The notes: generated by a model from the sequence alone, not told the origin. Counted from the first letter of the stretch, positions 6,545-15,342 are shown. The stretch is 19,043 bases of DNA from CAZJBS01 sp964544475 (GCA_964544475.1 CAZJBS010000047.1:1-19043), one strand, 5' to 3'. Made by a program: numbers and translations.

Positions 6545-8883
6545 GTCGAGCGTTGGGTTTTTCCGGTGTGAAGGTCGCACGGATCGGTGGGTTGATAACG
6601 AACGCTGAACACCTCCTTGATTTTCACGGGGCAGACGTTGTTGGCCAGCAAGCCGCTCTCCTTGCATACCTCCAGCCGCACGACACCGGCCGGCATTTCC
6701 AACTCCATGACTGGCAGGTCCATCCGCTTGTGAGCCTCCGCCATAAACCGTCCCCACAATGGCGCCGCGACCACTTCACCGGGATTCTTGCTTCCCAGGT
6801 TGAATTCATAAGTATCAAATCCGACCCAAACGGCGGCCGCTATTTGTGGCGTGAATCCGATGTACCAGCCGTCGGACCATTTCTGGGTCGTACCGGTCTT
6901 GACAGATGCCGGGCGGTCGAACCCGTACCGTCTGGCCAGTTTGCCCGTGCCGTAGGGTTCATCAATGCCCGATTTCATCATGTCCGCCATGATGTACGCC
7001 GTTTCGGCGCTCAGCACTTCGCGCCGTTTGGGCACGTTTTGCCAGATCACGTTGCCGTCTTTATCGTCGATACGAAGAAAGGCGGTTGGTTCGACGCGGA
7101 TGCCTTTGTTGGCGAATACGGCGTATGCCGATACCATATCCAGAGGAATCACGTCGGACACGCCGAGCGCCAGCGCGTCAACGGGCATGAGCGGTGTGGA
7201 AATGCCCATCTTGCGGGCGTAACTGACGACCTGCGTCGGCGGTACAATTTCCTGCATCAGCCGGATGGCGACGAGATTGAGGGAACGCGCAATCGCGTCG
7301 CGCAGGGTGGTTGGACCTCCGCGGCTGCCGTCATAGTTTTGCGGCGTCCAGCGTTTGCCGTCCTCCATCATCAATACCACGTCCTGGTTGAGAATTTTGA
7401 AGACGGGCGAATACCCGTTGTCGATGGCGACGGTGTACAGAAATGGCTTGAACGTCGATCCCGGTTGACGCGCCGCCTGCGTGACGTGATTCAATTTGTA
7501 GCGCCGGAAATCCCTGCCGCCGATCATGGCCATGATGTGTCCATTCGCCGGATCCAGAGCCACAAACGCCGCCTGCACGGCGCCATACAGCCGGCACAGC
7601 GAATCCACGTCGCGGCGGTTGGACAGCATGTCGCGGGCCGTCGCCGTATCGACGCCATCCCGGCGCAGGTACCGAGTCAAATAGGCCTGGGCATTGTCCC
7701 GGACCACACCGGCCCCGAACTTGTCGAGTCCGGTGAATTTTTCCTGTTCGCTGAGACCATACGCCCACTCCGCGGCATCCTGAGCACGCGAATCGAGCGA
7801 CGTGTAAACATTCAGGCCGTCTTCGTAGATATTGACCTTCAGCGAATCCTGCAGGGATTCCAGCTGGGTGCGGACGTATTCGGAAAAATAGGGCGCCAGG
7901 CCTACGGCGTCATCCAGTCGTTTATGGACGGGCGTCACTTGCGCCGTTTTGGCGGTTTCAAAGGCCTTATCGGTGATGTAACCGCAGTCGCGCATACGCA
8001 TCAGGACGATATTCTTGCGGCGGTTGGCAGCGGCGAGATTTCGGGAGTAATAGGTGGGCGCCTGCAGATGGCCGATCAGAAACGCAGATTCCTCCAACGT
8101 GAGGTCTTTCACTTCTTTGTCAAAGAATATCTTCGCCGCCGCGTGAATCCCGAACGCCTCCTTGCCAAAATACATATGCGTGAGATACATCTCGAAAATT
8201 TCGTTTTTCGAATACGTGCGCTCGATCTGTATCGCTGTCAGGACTTCCTTGAATTTGCGCGCCAGCGTCTTTTCGGGATCAAAATACAGATTGCGGGCGA
8301 GTTGCTGGGTCAGTGAACTGAATCCCTCGCGACTGCTCATGGATGCCACGTTGACCAGCGCGGCTTTGACAAACCGGATCATGTCCACGCCCCAGTGGTC
8401 ATAAAACCGGTGATCCTCCGTCGCCAACAGCGCGTTTTTCACGTTGACCGGGATGTCGTTGAACGGAATACGCGTGCGTCGTTCGCGGTAGAATTCCTTG
8501 ATGACTTTGCCGTCGATGGAGTACACTTTCGTCGACAGCTTGGGTTCGTACACTTCCAATTGGGCGATGGACGGTAAATCCCGGCTGAAATACATGGCGA
8601 AAATGGCGACCAGCGCGAAGGCGATGAGGGCCGAAAAACCGAGCCACCGCAAGCCCTGCCACCACGGATTGCCTTTGGACATGAACCGTTCCGCCGAAAT
8701 CCGGCGCCGCGGTTTGGTGGGGAATTTGGACTGGCGGATCACGACGGACGCGTCGGTAATGTCATCGGATGCATTTTTCTCGGCCATGACCGGCTCTTCG
8801 CCGGCATCGTCAACCGGCTGGTCGGATGCCTGGTCATCCTGCGGAACGGGTTCCGGTTCGTTATCTCTCTTCTTCCTTTGCAT
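6517..8883 (-). CDS. Bifunctional penicillin-binding protein 1A (GT51 transglycosylase plus transpeptidase)
   Basis: The protein has 788 residues. It polymerises lipid II into glycan strands and cross-links their peptides in the periplasm. An acidic cytoplasmic tail of about 60 residues precedes one membrane anchor at 80-99. The GT51 domain at about 110-290 carries catalytic Glu156 in ATEDHRFYDHWGVD, then SSLTQQLARNLYF. The transpeptidase domain at about 430-715 has SxxK at Ser476-Lys479 (GSTFK), SLN at 534-536 and KTGT at 662-665. A C-terminal extension follows with three cysteines (residues 740, 751 and 769) and a KKKKGGNY tail. Length and motif order match class A PBPs of the PBP1A type. 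The ATG at 8883 lies 6 bp after the wecB stop, so it is probably co-transcribed with it. The 3' end is duplicated just downstream. The symbol is left blank because mrcA/ponA naming is not secure here. Confidence 0.95.
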   Translation of the reverse strand: MQRKKRDNEPEPVPQDDQASDQPVDDAGEEPVMAEKNASDDITDASVVIRQSKFPTKPRRRISAERFMSKGNPWWQGLRWLGFSALIAFALVAIFAMYFSRDLPSIAQLEVYEPKLSTKVYSIDGKVIKEFYRERRTRIPFNDIPVNVKNALLATEDHRFYDHWGVDMIRFVKAALVNVASMSSREGFSSLTQQLARNLYFDPEKTLARKFKEVLTAIQIERTYSKNEIFEMYLTHMYFGKEAFGIHAAAKIFFDKEVKDLTLEESAFLIGHLQAPTYYSRNLAAANRRKNIVLMRMRDCGYITDKAFETAKTAQVTPVHKRLDDAVGLAPYFSEYVRTQLESLQDSLKVNIYEDGLNVYTSLDSRAQDAAEWAYGLSEQEKFTGLDKFGAGVVRDNAQAYLTRYLRRDGVDTATARDMLSNRRDVDSLCRLYGAVQAAFVALDPANGHIMAMIGGRDFRRYKLNHVTQAARQPGSTFKPFLYTVAIDNGYSPVFKILNQDVVLMMEDGKRWTPQNYDGSRGGPTTLRDAIARSLNLVAIRLMQEIVPPTQVVSYARKMGISTPLMPVDALALGVSDVIPLDMVSAYAVFANKGIRVEPTAFLRIDDKDGNVIWQNVPKRREVLSAETAYIMADMMKSGIDEPYGTGKLARRYGFDRPASVKTGTTQKWSDGWYIGFTPQIAAAVWVGFDTYEFNLGSKNPGEVVAAPLWGRFMAEAHKRMDLPVMELEMPAGVVRLEVCKESGLLANNVCPVKIKEVFSVRYQPTDPCDLHTGKTQRSTKKKKGGNY

Positions 8884-8889
8884 GTCGTG

Positions 8890-9999
8890 TCAGTCCGCTT
8901 CGAGAATTTCCACGATACGCCGGCTGGTCTGGCCATCGCCGTACGGATTGTTCGCTCGTGCCATGCGGTCATAAGCGGCGCGGTCATTCAGCAATCGCCG
9001 GGTTTCCTCGACGATGACACGCCGGTCGGTGCCCACCAGCAGGGCCGTGCCGGCGTCGATGCCTTCCGTGCGTTCGGTGACGTCCCGCATGACGAGAACC
9101 GGTTTGCCCAGAGAAGGCGCCTCCTCCTGAATGCCGCCGGAATCGGTCAGCACCAGATGACATCGGTTCATCAGCCAGATCAATTTCGGATAGTCGATTG
9201 GTTCGATCAGGTGAATATTGGGCACGCCCCCCAGCATGGAGCGGACCGGGGCCTGTACGTTGGGATTGAGATGAACGGGATATACGATTTCGACATCATG
9301 TTCCGCGGCAATGTCCTTCAAAGCCCCGCAGATGGCTTCGAACGGTTTTCCAAAACTCTCCCGCCGGTGTCCCGTCACCAGGATCACGCGTTGGGTGAAA
9401 TCGACGCCTTTGAAGAATCCGGAAAAATCCAGGTGCCGTTCCTCGATAAGCCGCCGACCCTCGAGCAGGGCGTCGATCACCGAATTGCCGACCACCCAGA
9501 CACGATCTGTGATGCCTTCGCGGCGGAGGTTCTGTTCGGCGGCATCCGTCGGGGCAAAATGAAAATCCGCGAGATGACCGGTCAGGATCCGGTTGACTTC
9601 TTCCGGATACGGGGAAAACCGGTTGCCGCTGCGCAGCCCGGCTTCCACGTGACCCACCTTGATTTTGCGATAGTACCCCGCCAACGCGCCGACAAACGAC
9701 GTCGTCGTATCGCCCTGCACGAGGATCACGTCGGCGGGAAAGGCGTCGAGAACGGCTTCCAGCGCTTTGATGGCGGTCGCGGTAATGTCGAAGAGGCTCT
9801 GGTTGGGTTTCATCAGGTCGAGATCGAAGTCCGGGCGGATGGCAAAAAAATCAAGCACCTGATCCAGCATTTCACGATGCTGGGCGGTGATACAGATCTT
9901 TGTGGTGAAAACGTCCGGACGGGATTGGAAGGCCCGTATGATCGGCGCCATCTTGATGGCTTCGGGGCGGGTTCCAAATATGAAGAGAATCTTTTTCAT
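8890..9999 (-). CDS. wecB: UDP-N-acetylglucosamine 2-epimerase (non-hydrolysing)
   Basis: The protein has 369 residues, the usual length. It interconverts UDP-GlcNAc and UDP-ManNAc in the cytosol, supplying ManNAc or ManNAcA for surface polysaccharides. Visible motifs: GTRPEAIKMAP (9-19), QGDTTT with Asp97, HVEAGLRSGN (117-126) with Glu119, PEEVNR near 132, TGHRRES (209-215) with His211, HLNP near 243, DSGGIQEEAPSLGKP (286-300), ERTEG (309-313) and NPYGDG (351-356). These correspond to the catalytic Asp/Glu/His set and UDP-binding residues of WecB/MnaA. It starts 4 bp after the GT2 stop and ends 6 bp before PBP1A, so the three genes form a probable operon. No dehydrogenase (WecC type) is in the window to show whether the product is oxidised. 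Confidence 0.95.
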   Translation of the reverse strand: MKKILFIFGTRPEAIKMAPIIRAFQSRPDVFTTKICITAQHREMLDQVLDFFAIRPDFDLDLMKPNQSLFDITATAIKALEAVLDAFPADVILVQGDTTTSFVGALAGYYRKIKVGHVEAGLRSGNRFSPYPEEVNRILTGHLADFHFAPTDAAEQNLRREGITDRVWVVGNSVIDALLEGRRLIEERHLDFSGFFKGVDFTQRVILVTGHRRESFGKPFEAICGALKDIAAEHDVEIVYPVHLNPNVQAPVRSMLGGVPNIHLIEPIDYPKLIWLMNRCHLVLTDSGGIQEEAPSLGKPVLVMRDVTERTEGIDAGTALLVGTDRRVIVEETRRLLNDRAAYDRMARANNPYGDGQTSRRIVEILEAD

Positions 10000-10003
10000 C
10001 GGT

Positions 10004-10951
10004 TCAGGCCTTGAGGACGATGCGAAGCAAGTCCAGGTAATAGGCGTTCCACGTCAATATCCAACGAATGGCGTACCCTTTGATGTAGAGCACTCTTACC
10101 AAAAATCGCGCCATTTTGCCACGATTTTTTTCGAAGAAGAGCAGTTCGCTCGTTTTGAAAAAGCGCATGCGGGCGGACGACTGTCCTTTCGAGGACTGAC
10201 CAAAGAGGTGCGTAATCCGGGCCTCCGGTACGAAGTGACAACCCCATCCGGCTTTTTGAAACCGGAAGCACAGGTCGGTTTCTTCGAAATACAGGAAATA
10301 GTGTTCATCAAATCCGCCGACGGCTTCCAGCGCTTTCTTCCGGATGAACATGTCGGCGCCCGAAAGGTAGGGCACATTCGGAAGGGATGGGAGGGGGCCG
10401 TTGACGGCGACCGCGAGGTGCGTTGCATAATACCGCCGGAATAGACGGCGCATTTCCAATTGATCGAACCACACCTGCGCGATGGATGGAAAATGGCCAA
10501 AGGAAGCTTGCGGCGATCCGTCGGCGTTCAAGAGTTGCCCGCCGCAGCAGGCGACACGGGCGTTCTCAGGCCGTTCGAGGTGGTCGACAAAATGCCGGAT
10601 GACGTTGTTTTCCAGAATGGCATCGGAATTGAGAAGAAACACATACGGCGCGGCGGTGGCACGAATGCCGGTGTTGTTGGCCGGGCCGAAACCGATATTG
10701 GTCTTATTTTCAATGACGATGACTTTCGGATAAGTCATTCGGATCGCGGGAACGGAATCATCCGACGAGGCATTGTCCACCACGACGACCTCAAACGGCA
10801 CGCCCGTCGTCTGAGCGTACACGGATTTCACACAATCGAGGGTGAGCTGCCGCGTATTGTAGTTGACGATGATGACGGAGACGACGGGGGTCATGGGAGA
10901 AACCATCTCAAAAGTGAGTGAAGAAGAAGTCTCATTCATGAGTCTTAACAT
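10004..10951 (-). CDS. Family 2 glycosyltransferase (rhamnosyltransferase-like)
   Basis: Up to 315 residues. It transfers a sugar from a nucleotide donor to a growing polysaccharide or lipid-linked acceptor at the inner membrane face. The GT-A fold is shown by VSVIIVNYNTRQLTLDCVKS, VVVDNASSDDS, NIGFGPANNTGI, LLNSDA (the DxD-equivalent position, as in WbbL-like enzymes) and GGFDEHYFLYFEETDLCFR, where the ED pair supplies the catalytic base. The hydrophobic C-terminus could lie against the membrane. The start is uncertain: ATG at 10951, ATG at 10939 (MNETSS) or the internal MTPVVSV-type start, none with a strong Shine-Dalgarno. It heads the probable GT2-wecB-PBP1A unit and is divergent from the acetyltransferase. 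I found no convincing promoter in the 144-bp gap for this strand. The sugar specificity cannot be read. Confidence 0.9.
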   Translation of the reverse strand: MLRLMNETSSSLTFEMVSPMTPVVSVIIVNYNTRQLTLDCVKSVYAQTTGVPFEVVVVDNASSDDSVPAIRMTYPKVIVIENKTNIGFGPANNTGIRATAAPYVFLLNSDAILENNVIRHFVDHLERPENARVACCGGQLLNADGSPQASFGHFPSIAQVWFDQLEMRRLFRRYYATHLAVAVNGPLPSLPNVPYLSGADMFIRKKALEAVGGFDEHYFLYFEETDLCFRFQKAGWGCHFVPEARITHLFGQSSKGQSSARMRFFKTSELLFFEKNRGKMARFLVRVLYIKGYAIRWILTWNAYYLDLLRIVLKA

Positions 10952-11032
10952 AATATTGGAATGCGAGCAAGAAAATCAAAGGCAATTTTGGAATGAAAAA
11001 CTCCCCATGAAGAAAAGAATACAACGTTAATC

Positions 11033-11061
11033 TTGATTGCATATTGGCAATACTCTATTAT
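11033..11061 (+). promoter_or_regulatory. Sigma70-like promoter of the acetyltransferase gene
   Basis: TTGATT (11033-11038) and TATTAT (11056-11061) have a 17-bp spacer. The -10 matches consensus at 5 of 6 bases and the -35 at 4 of 6. It lies in AT-rich DNA and places the start of transcription near 11068, 28 nt before the TTG start and 14 nt before the ribosome-binding site. Confidence 0.55.
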
Positions 11062-11081
11062 TCATCATTCAAACATTTGAT

Positions 11082-11087
11082 AAGGAG
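11082..11087 (+). promoter_or_regulatory. Strong Shine-Dalgarno that fixes a TTG start
   Basis: AAGGAG lies 8 nt before TTG 11096. The first downstream ATG (11108) would be 20 nt away, too far. The spacing therefore supports initiation at TTG. Confidence 0.7.
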
Positions 11088-11095
11088 TATCAGAA

Positions 11096-11704
11096 TTGTC
11101 CTTGAGCATGAGACGTCGCTTTTCGAGGGCTGTTCGTCGCCTGAGAGACCGTTTTTCAAAATCCGATCCACGCACATGGAGGGATCAGTACCCTGAATAC
11201 CCGATTGGACGTGGTACCTATGGAAATCCTCAGATTGTATCATGGGGTGATGGCACGGCGCTGACCATCGGGGCATTCTGTTCTTTTGCAGCTGGGGTCA
11301 AAATCATATTGGGAGGCGGCCACCGCACGGACTGGGTTACAACCTATCCATTTCCGGTGTTCTGGCCCAAAGCAAAGGCAATAACCGGACAGCATGTATC
11401 CAAAGGACCGGTTTCAATTGGAAATGATGTGTGGGTGGGGACCGATGCGATCATTCTATCTGGTGTGACCATTCATGACGGCGCCGTTATCGGAGCACGT
11501 GCCGTCGTGACGAAGGATGTACCGCCGTATGGAGTCGTCGTGGGCAATCCTGCCCGACTTGTCGGCACACGCTTCACCGAGGATGTTATCAGCCGGCTGA
11601 TGAAGATCCGGTGGTGGAATTGGGATGATTCTCGAATCGAGGAACTCATGCCCTTGATGTTACAGACGGATATACATGCCTTTCTGGAAGCTGCCGAAAG
11701 ATAA
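11096..11704 (+). CDS. CatB/XAT-type hexapeptide-repeat acetyltransferase (sugar O-acetyltransferase)
   Basis: The protein has 202 residues. It probably transfers acetyl from acetyl-CoA to a sugar hydroxyl in the cytoplasm, decorating the polysaccharide made by the flanking glycosyltransferases. The left-handed beta-helix repeats read IGAFCSFAAGVKIILGGG and VSIGNDVWVGTDAIILSGV with the following IHDGAVIGARAVVTKDVPPYG. GHRTDWVTTYPF carries the probable catalytic histidine, His76, followed by the GNPARLVGTRF trimer-edge motif typical of xenobiotic acetyltransferases. The basic N-terminus (about 1-25) is non-canonical. TTG at 11096 is chosen over ATG 11108 because of its Shine-Dalgarno. It is the only plus-strand gene in the sugar locus, has its own promoter, and converges on the GT4 gene with an 11-bp gap. 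An antibiotic acetyltransferase is an alternative that the context makes less likely. Confidence 0.9.
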   Translation: MSLSMRRRFSRAVRRLRDRFSKSDPRTWRDQYPEYPIGRGTYGNPQIVSWGDGTALTIGAFCSFAAGVKIILGGGHRTDWVTTYPFPVFWPKAKAITGQHVSKGPVSIGNDVWVGTDAIILSGVTIHDGAVIGARAVVTKDVPPYGVVVGNPARLVGTRFTEDVISRLMKIRWWNWDDSRIEELMPLMLQTDIHAFLEAAER

Positions 11705-11715
11705 CCATCCGGTAG

Positions 11716-12900
11716 TCAGTCTGTATGTGTTGAGCATTCGAGAATCATTCGAGTCAGGTCAGCAGATATCTTGGACCACGTTAGTTCTCTTCTGCAAAAC
11801 AACTCTGCTTCCTTTGCTTTCCGGTCCAGATCATCTCCGTGTTCCATCAGTCTGCGCAATTCGGAAGCCAATCGAGCAGCGTCGTCGAAAGGGACGATGG
11901 AGCCCCATCGACCATCGGCGGTCATATCGGTGGCAGAAGAGACGGGTGTGGTCACGACATACGTGCCACAGTACATGGCCTCCGCCAGGACCAATCCGAA
12001 GCTCTCCCATCGAGATGTCAGACAGAATATTCTCGCTCTCGAATACCAGTCGTAGAGTTGCTTCCGGTCGTTGATCTCTCCGGTCAATTTCACGGCCTCC
12101 GCCACAGTTGGATTGTCTCGCCGCCATTGGTCGACACGTTCCGCAAAGGAATCCGTAGTAGGGCCAATCAGCGCCACTCGCCAAGTTCCCAGTCTCAGGA
12201 GGCTGACGGCATCCAGAAGCATGGTAGTGTTCTTCTGGTCGGTGCCCAGGCGTCCCACGGTGATAATCCAATTCTCCCTGGGCGGAGCAGTTTGGCGATA
12301 ATTATCAATAGAGCGATCAGATACCCCATTGGGTAGATGGCGAATGATCGAAGCGTGTTTCGCATAAGCTCTGTGGTATTCCAACAGACCTTCCCGGGTC
12401 TCCACCGTTATCAAATTGAGACGTCGTAATACGACTCCTTCCAACATCTTGAAGAGCCGGTTTTGGATTATCTTCTTGGAATACTGGACACTTGCTTCCC
12501 GCCTGAACTGCTCGGCATCGACATCGGCCTTGATGTAGAGAATGCCCGTCGGATTCCGCACTTTGTATAGAAGACCGTAGATAAGTGATTCCTGAGAAAG
12601 ATGAAACAAGTGCAGTACATCAATATTATGGGATTCCCTCCACAAGAAAGACAGGACGGCCTTTTCCATGAAGAACCATTTGCCGGAGTCTCTGATGAAA
12701 CGAACCTGCAATCCAGCGGCCTCGCCATTCAGATGAGAATAGACGCTGTCGTTTGAGTAGCAGACAAGCGTCGTATTGAATAAGCCTGGTTGGTGCACAT
12801 ACTTTGGCACCATCCCAACGTCTTTAATGAGGTGGGTGTTCGAGGCGGGATGAAAAAGAGTAACCCACTGTAGTTCACGGCCTGGCATTGTCTGTTTCAA
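11716..12900 (-). CDS. Family 4 glycosyltransferase
   Basis: The protein has 394 residues from TTG 12900, or 390 from ATG 12888. It is a GT-B retaining enzyme adding a sugar to a surface polysaccharide repeat unit in the cytoplasm. The C-terminal donor domain shows WIITVGRLGTDQKNTTMLLDA (211-231), RVALIGP (241-247), and the E-x7-E motif Glu299-Glu307 in SRWESFGLVLAEAMYCG. The N-terminal domain is divergent, with LPNGV at 189-193 marking the hinge region. TTG 12900 overlaps the upstream methyltransferase stop as TTGA, with GGA 4 nt before it. This mirrors the ATGA overlap between flippase and methyltransferase and favours the TTG start through translational coupling. It is the last gene of the flippase unit. 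Specificity is unknown. Confidence 0.9.
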   Translation of the reverse strand: MKQTMPGRELQWVTLFHPASNTHLIKDVGMVPKYVHQPGLFNTTLVCYSNDSVYSHLNGEAAGLQVRFIRDSGKWFFMEKAVLSFLWRESHNIDVLHLFHLSQESLIYGLLYKVRNPTGILYIKADVDAEQFRREASVQYSKKIIQNRLFKMLEGVVLRRLNLITVETREGLLEYHRAYAKHASIIRHLPNGVSDRSIDNYRQTAPPRENWIITVGRLGTDQKNTTMLLDAVSLLRLGTWRVALIGPTTDSFAERVDQWRRDNPTVAEAVKLTGEINDRKQLYDWYSRARIFCLTSRWESFGLVLAEAMYCGTYVVTTPVSSATDMTADGRWGSIVPFDDAARLASELRRLMEHGDDLDRKAKEAELFCRRELTWSKISADLTRMILECSTHTD

Positions 12901-13619
12901 CCGTTCCAGTCAATCAGTCCCGTACCGCTCCAGTGACCAAACGAAGTCATGTCCAGTTTCGGGCGCTCAATGCTATTCCATATTTCCAGCATGTTCCAGA
13001 GACGAATATCATCAAGAACGACAATCGGATTTTTCGAGAGAGTGAGTTTCGAAAAATTATTGAGGAAGTGCTTCTCCATAATACCGTCCTTGGCCGCATC
13101 AATAAAAATAAGGTCAGCTTGTTCAATGGCAGACTGGTATCGAAGAACGGTATTCATGTCCGCCAGATCTGCGATTTCCTGGATCAGTTGACCCGATTCA
13201 AAGTCCGTTCTTGACAGAAGGCAATTCGGGACTTTGTCGTAGGGAACGACATCAAATGTGGTAACATGACCATCGACGCCCAGGTTCTTCTTCAAAGCGA
13301 GGGCTCCAAATCCCTGGAAAGTGCCGATTTCGATAATGGACCTGGCATTAAGAACCCGTACCAATGCGGCCAGAAGTTTGTAATGTTCACCAGGCCATAT
13401 GTCCGCCCATGCCGTGCCTGCCTGAACTCGACTTGAAATGGAAGAGACGTCTTCCTGGCCCGCCTGGCGGATCGCATCCAATGCTGTCGTGATGAGTCGG
13501 GCGTTGGGTGAGCCATTTTGCCCATCATGAATAACGGAATAGCGAGCGTCCCGGGCCCTCAGTGGTATGGGTAGCAGCAAATGGACAAGAAACTGTTTGA
13601 TTCGGGCGGCGTAGCTCAT
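12897..13619 (-). CDS. Class I SAM-dependent methyltransferase (Methyltransf_24-like)
   Basis: The protein has 240 residues from ATG 13619. SAM-binding motif I is SIIEIGTFQGFGAL (94-107) with Glu97. An acidic post-II residue lies in TTFDVVPY (Asp123). DLIFIDAAKDG (169-179) and IVVLDDIRLW (199-208) have the acidic pattern of metal-dependent O-methyltransferases. It probably methylates a sugar or a polysaccharide end in the cytosol. The frame stays open upstream to 14096, but that part is low-complexity Cys/Arg-rich translation of the flippase gene and is not protein-like. The ATG at 13619 overlaps the flippase TGA as ATGA. The 3' end overlaps the GT4 start. The acceptor cannot be told from sequence. 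Confidence 0.87.
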   Translation of the reverse strand: MSYAARIKQFLVHLLLPIPLRARDARYSVIHDGQNGSPNARLITTALDAIRQAGQEDVSSISSRVQAGTAWADIWPGEHYKLLAALVRVLNARSIIEIGTFQGFGALALKKNLGVDGHVTTFDVVPYDKVPNCLLSRTDFESGQLIQEIADLADMNTVLRYQSAIEQADLIFIDAAKDGIMEKHFLNNFSKLTLSKNPIVVLDDIRLWNMLEIWNSIERPKLDMTSFGHWSGTGLIDWNG

Positions 13620-15178
13620 GCTTGGAACCTTCCAATGGCAGTGGCAATAATAGAAGTGATTTCCTTTCTTTCTGGAAACGAGAATAGCCAGAGAGCTGCA
13701 AGTACACCAATACCGGTGGTCATCGTGGTCACAGCAATTAGAGGCCACGCGCCGGCGTCCGGAACTTGGTCGATGATCAATGTCCGACAAAGAAAAGCCG
13801 GCACCACACCAGTGAGCATTAGTCCCCATAAGCGACCAAATTCCCGCCAGGTCTCCCGAAGTCTGAATCCCAGCGCCGCGCCGTACAGAATTGTTGCCGC
13901 GGCAAGATGCGCGAGGCTCCAAGACATGGCAAGCGCCGGTACTCCCCAGTTCTTGTAGGTGCCCGTGGCCATTCCTGCACAGGCCATCAGGAAGGCAGAG
14001 CTCACGACGGAATATAGAGTCGCGCGTTGCTGAGCCAAAAGAGCCTGGCCGGCAACAATGTAGAATCCCATCGCCGCAACGCCCACACCGAACCATTGCA
14101 ATGTCTCTGCCGTGGCTTCCAAGTCGCCCGTATTGAAGTGGCCCCCGACCAAAAGGATGCCAATGATATCCCTGGCCGAAACCAGAAAAAGGGCAATGAG
14201 CGGCGTCGATCCAATCAGGATCATCCGCAAGAATCGCAGAGTCTCCAGTCGAAACGATTCATGGTGACCTTGGGAATGGATGGCCGCCAAGGCAGGTGTC
14301 AGGACCGTAGATACGATGCCCATAACAATTGAAATAGGCATGTCGATGAAACGCTTGGCATAGTCGAGTACTGAAACGGCGCCGACACCTATGTTCGAAC
14401 ATAGGACTTTTTCGACAGTGAGTTGCGCCTGCGCCACCGCATACGCAACAAAAAACGGCGCTGAGTATGAAAGAAAAGGCCAGCTTGTCCTCCACGACAT
14501 GCGCCAGGATAAGATCTTTGATTCTGTAGTGTAAACTTTCCAGGCAAGCCACAGTACCGAGATCACTGTTCCTGTGTATGTTCCCCAAACCAGGGAATAG
14601 ATTCCCCAGACAGGGGCAAACACAATCAGGAAAAACAATGTTATGATGGCTGAAACCAGACCGGTCAAATCGGGCAAGTAATAGAGCCTGTATGTATTCA
14701 ACAAGGCTGTCCAGAGGATGGCCAACTCTGTAAGAAGGATCATCGGTGAATACACTGATATCACGGCGGACAACGTGGTTCTTTCTGCAACCCTGTAGCC
14801 GGGGGCGAATATGTCGATAATCCATTCGGGGCGCGCCAGAGTAACGCCGATGACAATGAAACACACCAGAGAAATGACAGCAACCAGGCTAGCCGCCGCG
14901 GTTGCCGCAACGGCAGGGCCTTCTTTGGAGCTTAAGAAAACATAACGTGCCCGAATGGTCTCATTGATCGGACCAAAGAAGAACTGCGATATGATCAAAA
15001 CCGCACTCGAAGCAAGCACCCACGCGTCACGTTCTAGGGAAGCCCCAAAATAATGCGCCGACAAAACAATGGCATAAATGCCGAGTCCGGCACGCAAAAG
15101 CTTGATGAACCCGATGCCGATTGAAATTCTGCGAGGCGTCGATGTGAACAAATGACGAATCGTGTTGTGGAATGGCAA
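13616..15178 (-). CDS. MOP-superfamily polysaccharide/lipid flippase (MurJ/Wzx-like)
   Basis: The protein has 520 residues with about 13-14 hydrophobic segments along its length. It likely flips an undecaprenyl-linked oligosaccharide across the inner membrane. Family-like stretches include FGPINETIRARYVFLSSKEG near the N-terminus, SVLDYAKRFIDMPISIVMGIVSTVLTPALA in the middle (the MurJ-type YA-r-l-P segment) and AGQALLAQQRATLYS later. The similarity looks closer to the MurJ/MviN branch than to Wzx. Because glycosyltransferase and decoration genes follow it, a polysaccharide flippase role is the better inference. The start is TTG 15178, with AAGAG 8 nt upstream; the first in-frame ATG is around residue 150, too far in. 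A promoter at 15280-15308 leaves a leader of about 95 nt. It is first of three coupled genes. Confidence 0.87.
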   Translation of the reverse strand: MPFHNTIRHLFTSTPRRISIGIGFIKLLRAGLGIYAIVLSAHYFGASLERDAWVLASSAVLIISQFFFGPINETIRARYVFLSSKEGPAVAATAAASLVAVISLVCFIVIGVTLARPEWIIDIFAPGYRVAERTTLSAVISVYSPMILLTELAILWTALLNTYRLYYLPDLTGLVSAIITLFFLIVFAPVWGIYSLVWGTYTGTVISVLWLAWKVYTTESKILSWRMSWRTSWPFLSYSAPFFVAYAVAQAQLTVEKVLCSNIGVGAVSVLDYAKRFIDMPISIVMGIVSTVLTPALAAIHSQGHHESFRLETLRFLRMILIGSTPLIALFLVSARDIIGILLVGGHFNTGDLEATAETLQWFGVGVAAMGFYIVAGQALLAQQRATLYSVVSSAFLMACAGMATGTYKNWGVPALAMSWSLAHLAAATILYGAALGFRLRETWREFGRLWGLMLTGVVPAFLCRTLIIDQVPDAGAWPLIAVTTMTTGIGVLAALWLFSFPERKEITSIIATAIGRFQA

Positions 15179-15279
15179 AGGAAACGCTCTTAGAAAAATC
15201 CATTTTGGACACTGAGCTAAGCCGCAGCGCCAGCCTCTTGGTCGAGGTCAATTTTTTCAGTGAAACTCGCTTGGAAGTC

Positions 15280-15308
15280 AGTATATCAAATGAACCAATC
15301 GAATTCAA
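15280..15308 (-). promoter_or_regulatory. Sigma70-like promoter of the flippase-methyltransferase-GT4 unit
   Basis: On the minus strand, TTGAAT (15308-15303) and TATACT (15285-15280) have a 17-bp spacer. The -10 matches consensus at 5 of 6 bases and the -35 at 4 of 6. The predicted start of transcription is near 15273. The promoter lies just after the terminator of the preceding beta-propeller gene, as expected for an independent unit. Confidence 0.6.
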
Positions 15309-15342
15309 GAGGCGCACCATTTCGAAGCCGGACCTCTTTGGC

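Noticed and set aside
6379..8316. 645-codon open frame on the plus strand
   Set aside because: It is antisense to the clearly real PBP1A gene, has no protein-like composition or domain, and is explained by the GC-rich codon use of the opposite strand.
8878..10014. 378-codon open frame on the plus strand
   Set aside because: It mirrors wecB almost exactly on the other strand; wecB has all family motifs and this frame has none.
11705..11715. Possible bidirectional terminator between the acetyltransferase and GT4 genes
   Set aside because: The gap is 11 bp with no stem visible there or in the adjacent coding ends.
13620..14096. N-terminal extension of the methyltransferase frame
   Set aside because: The extension is a Cys/Arg/His-rich shadow of the flippase gene; the ATGA overlap at 13616-13619 gives the natural start.
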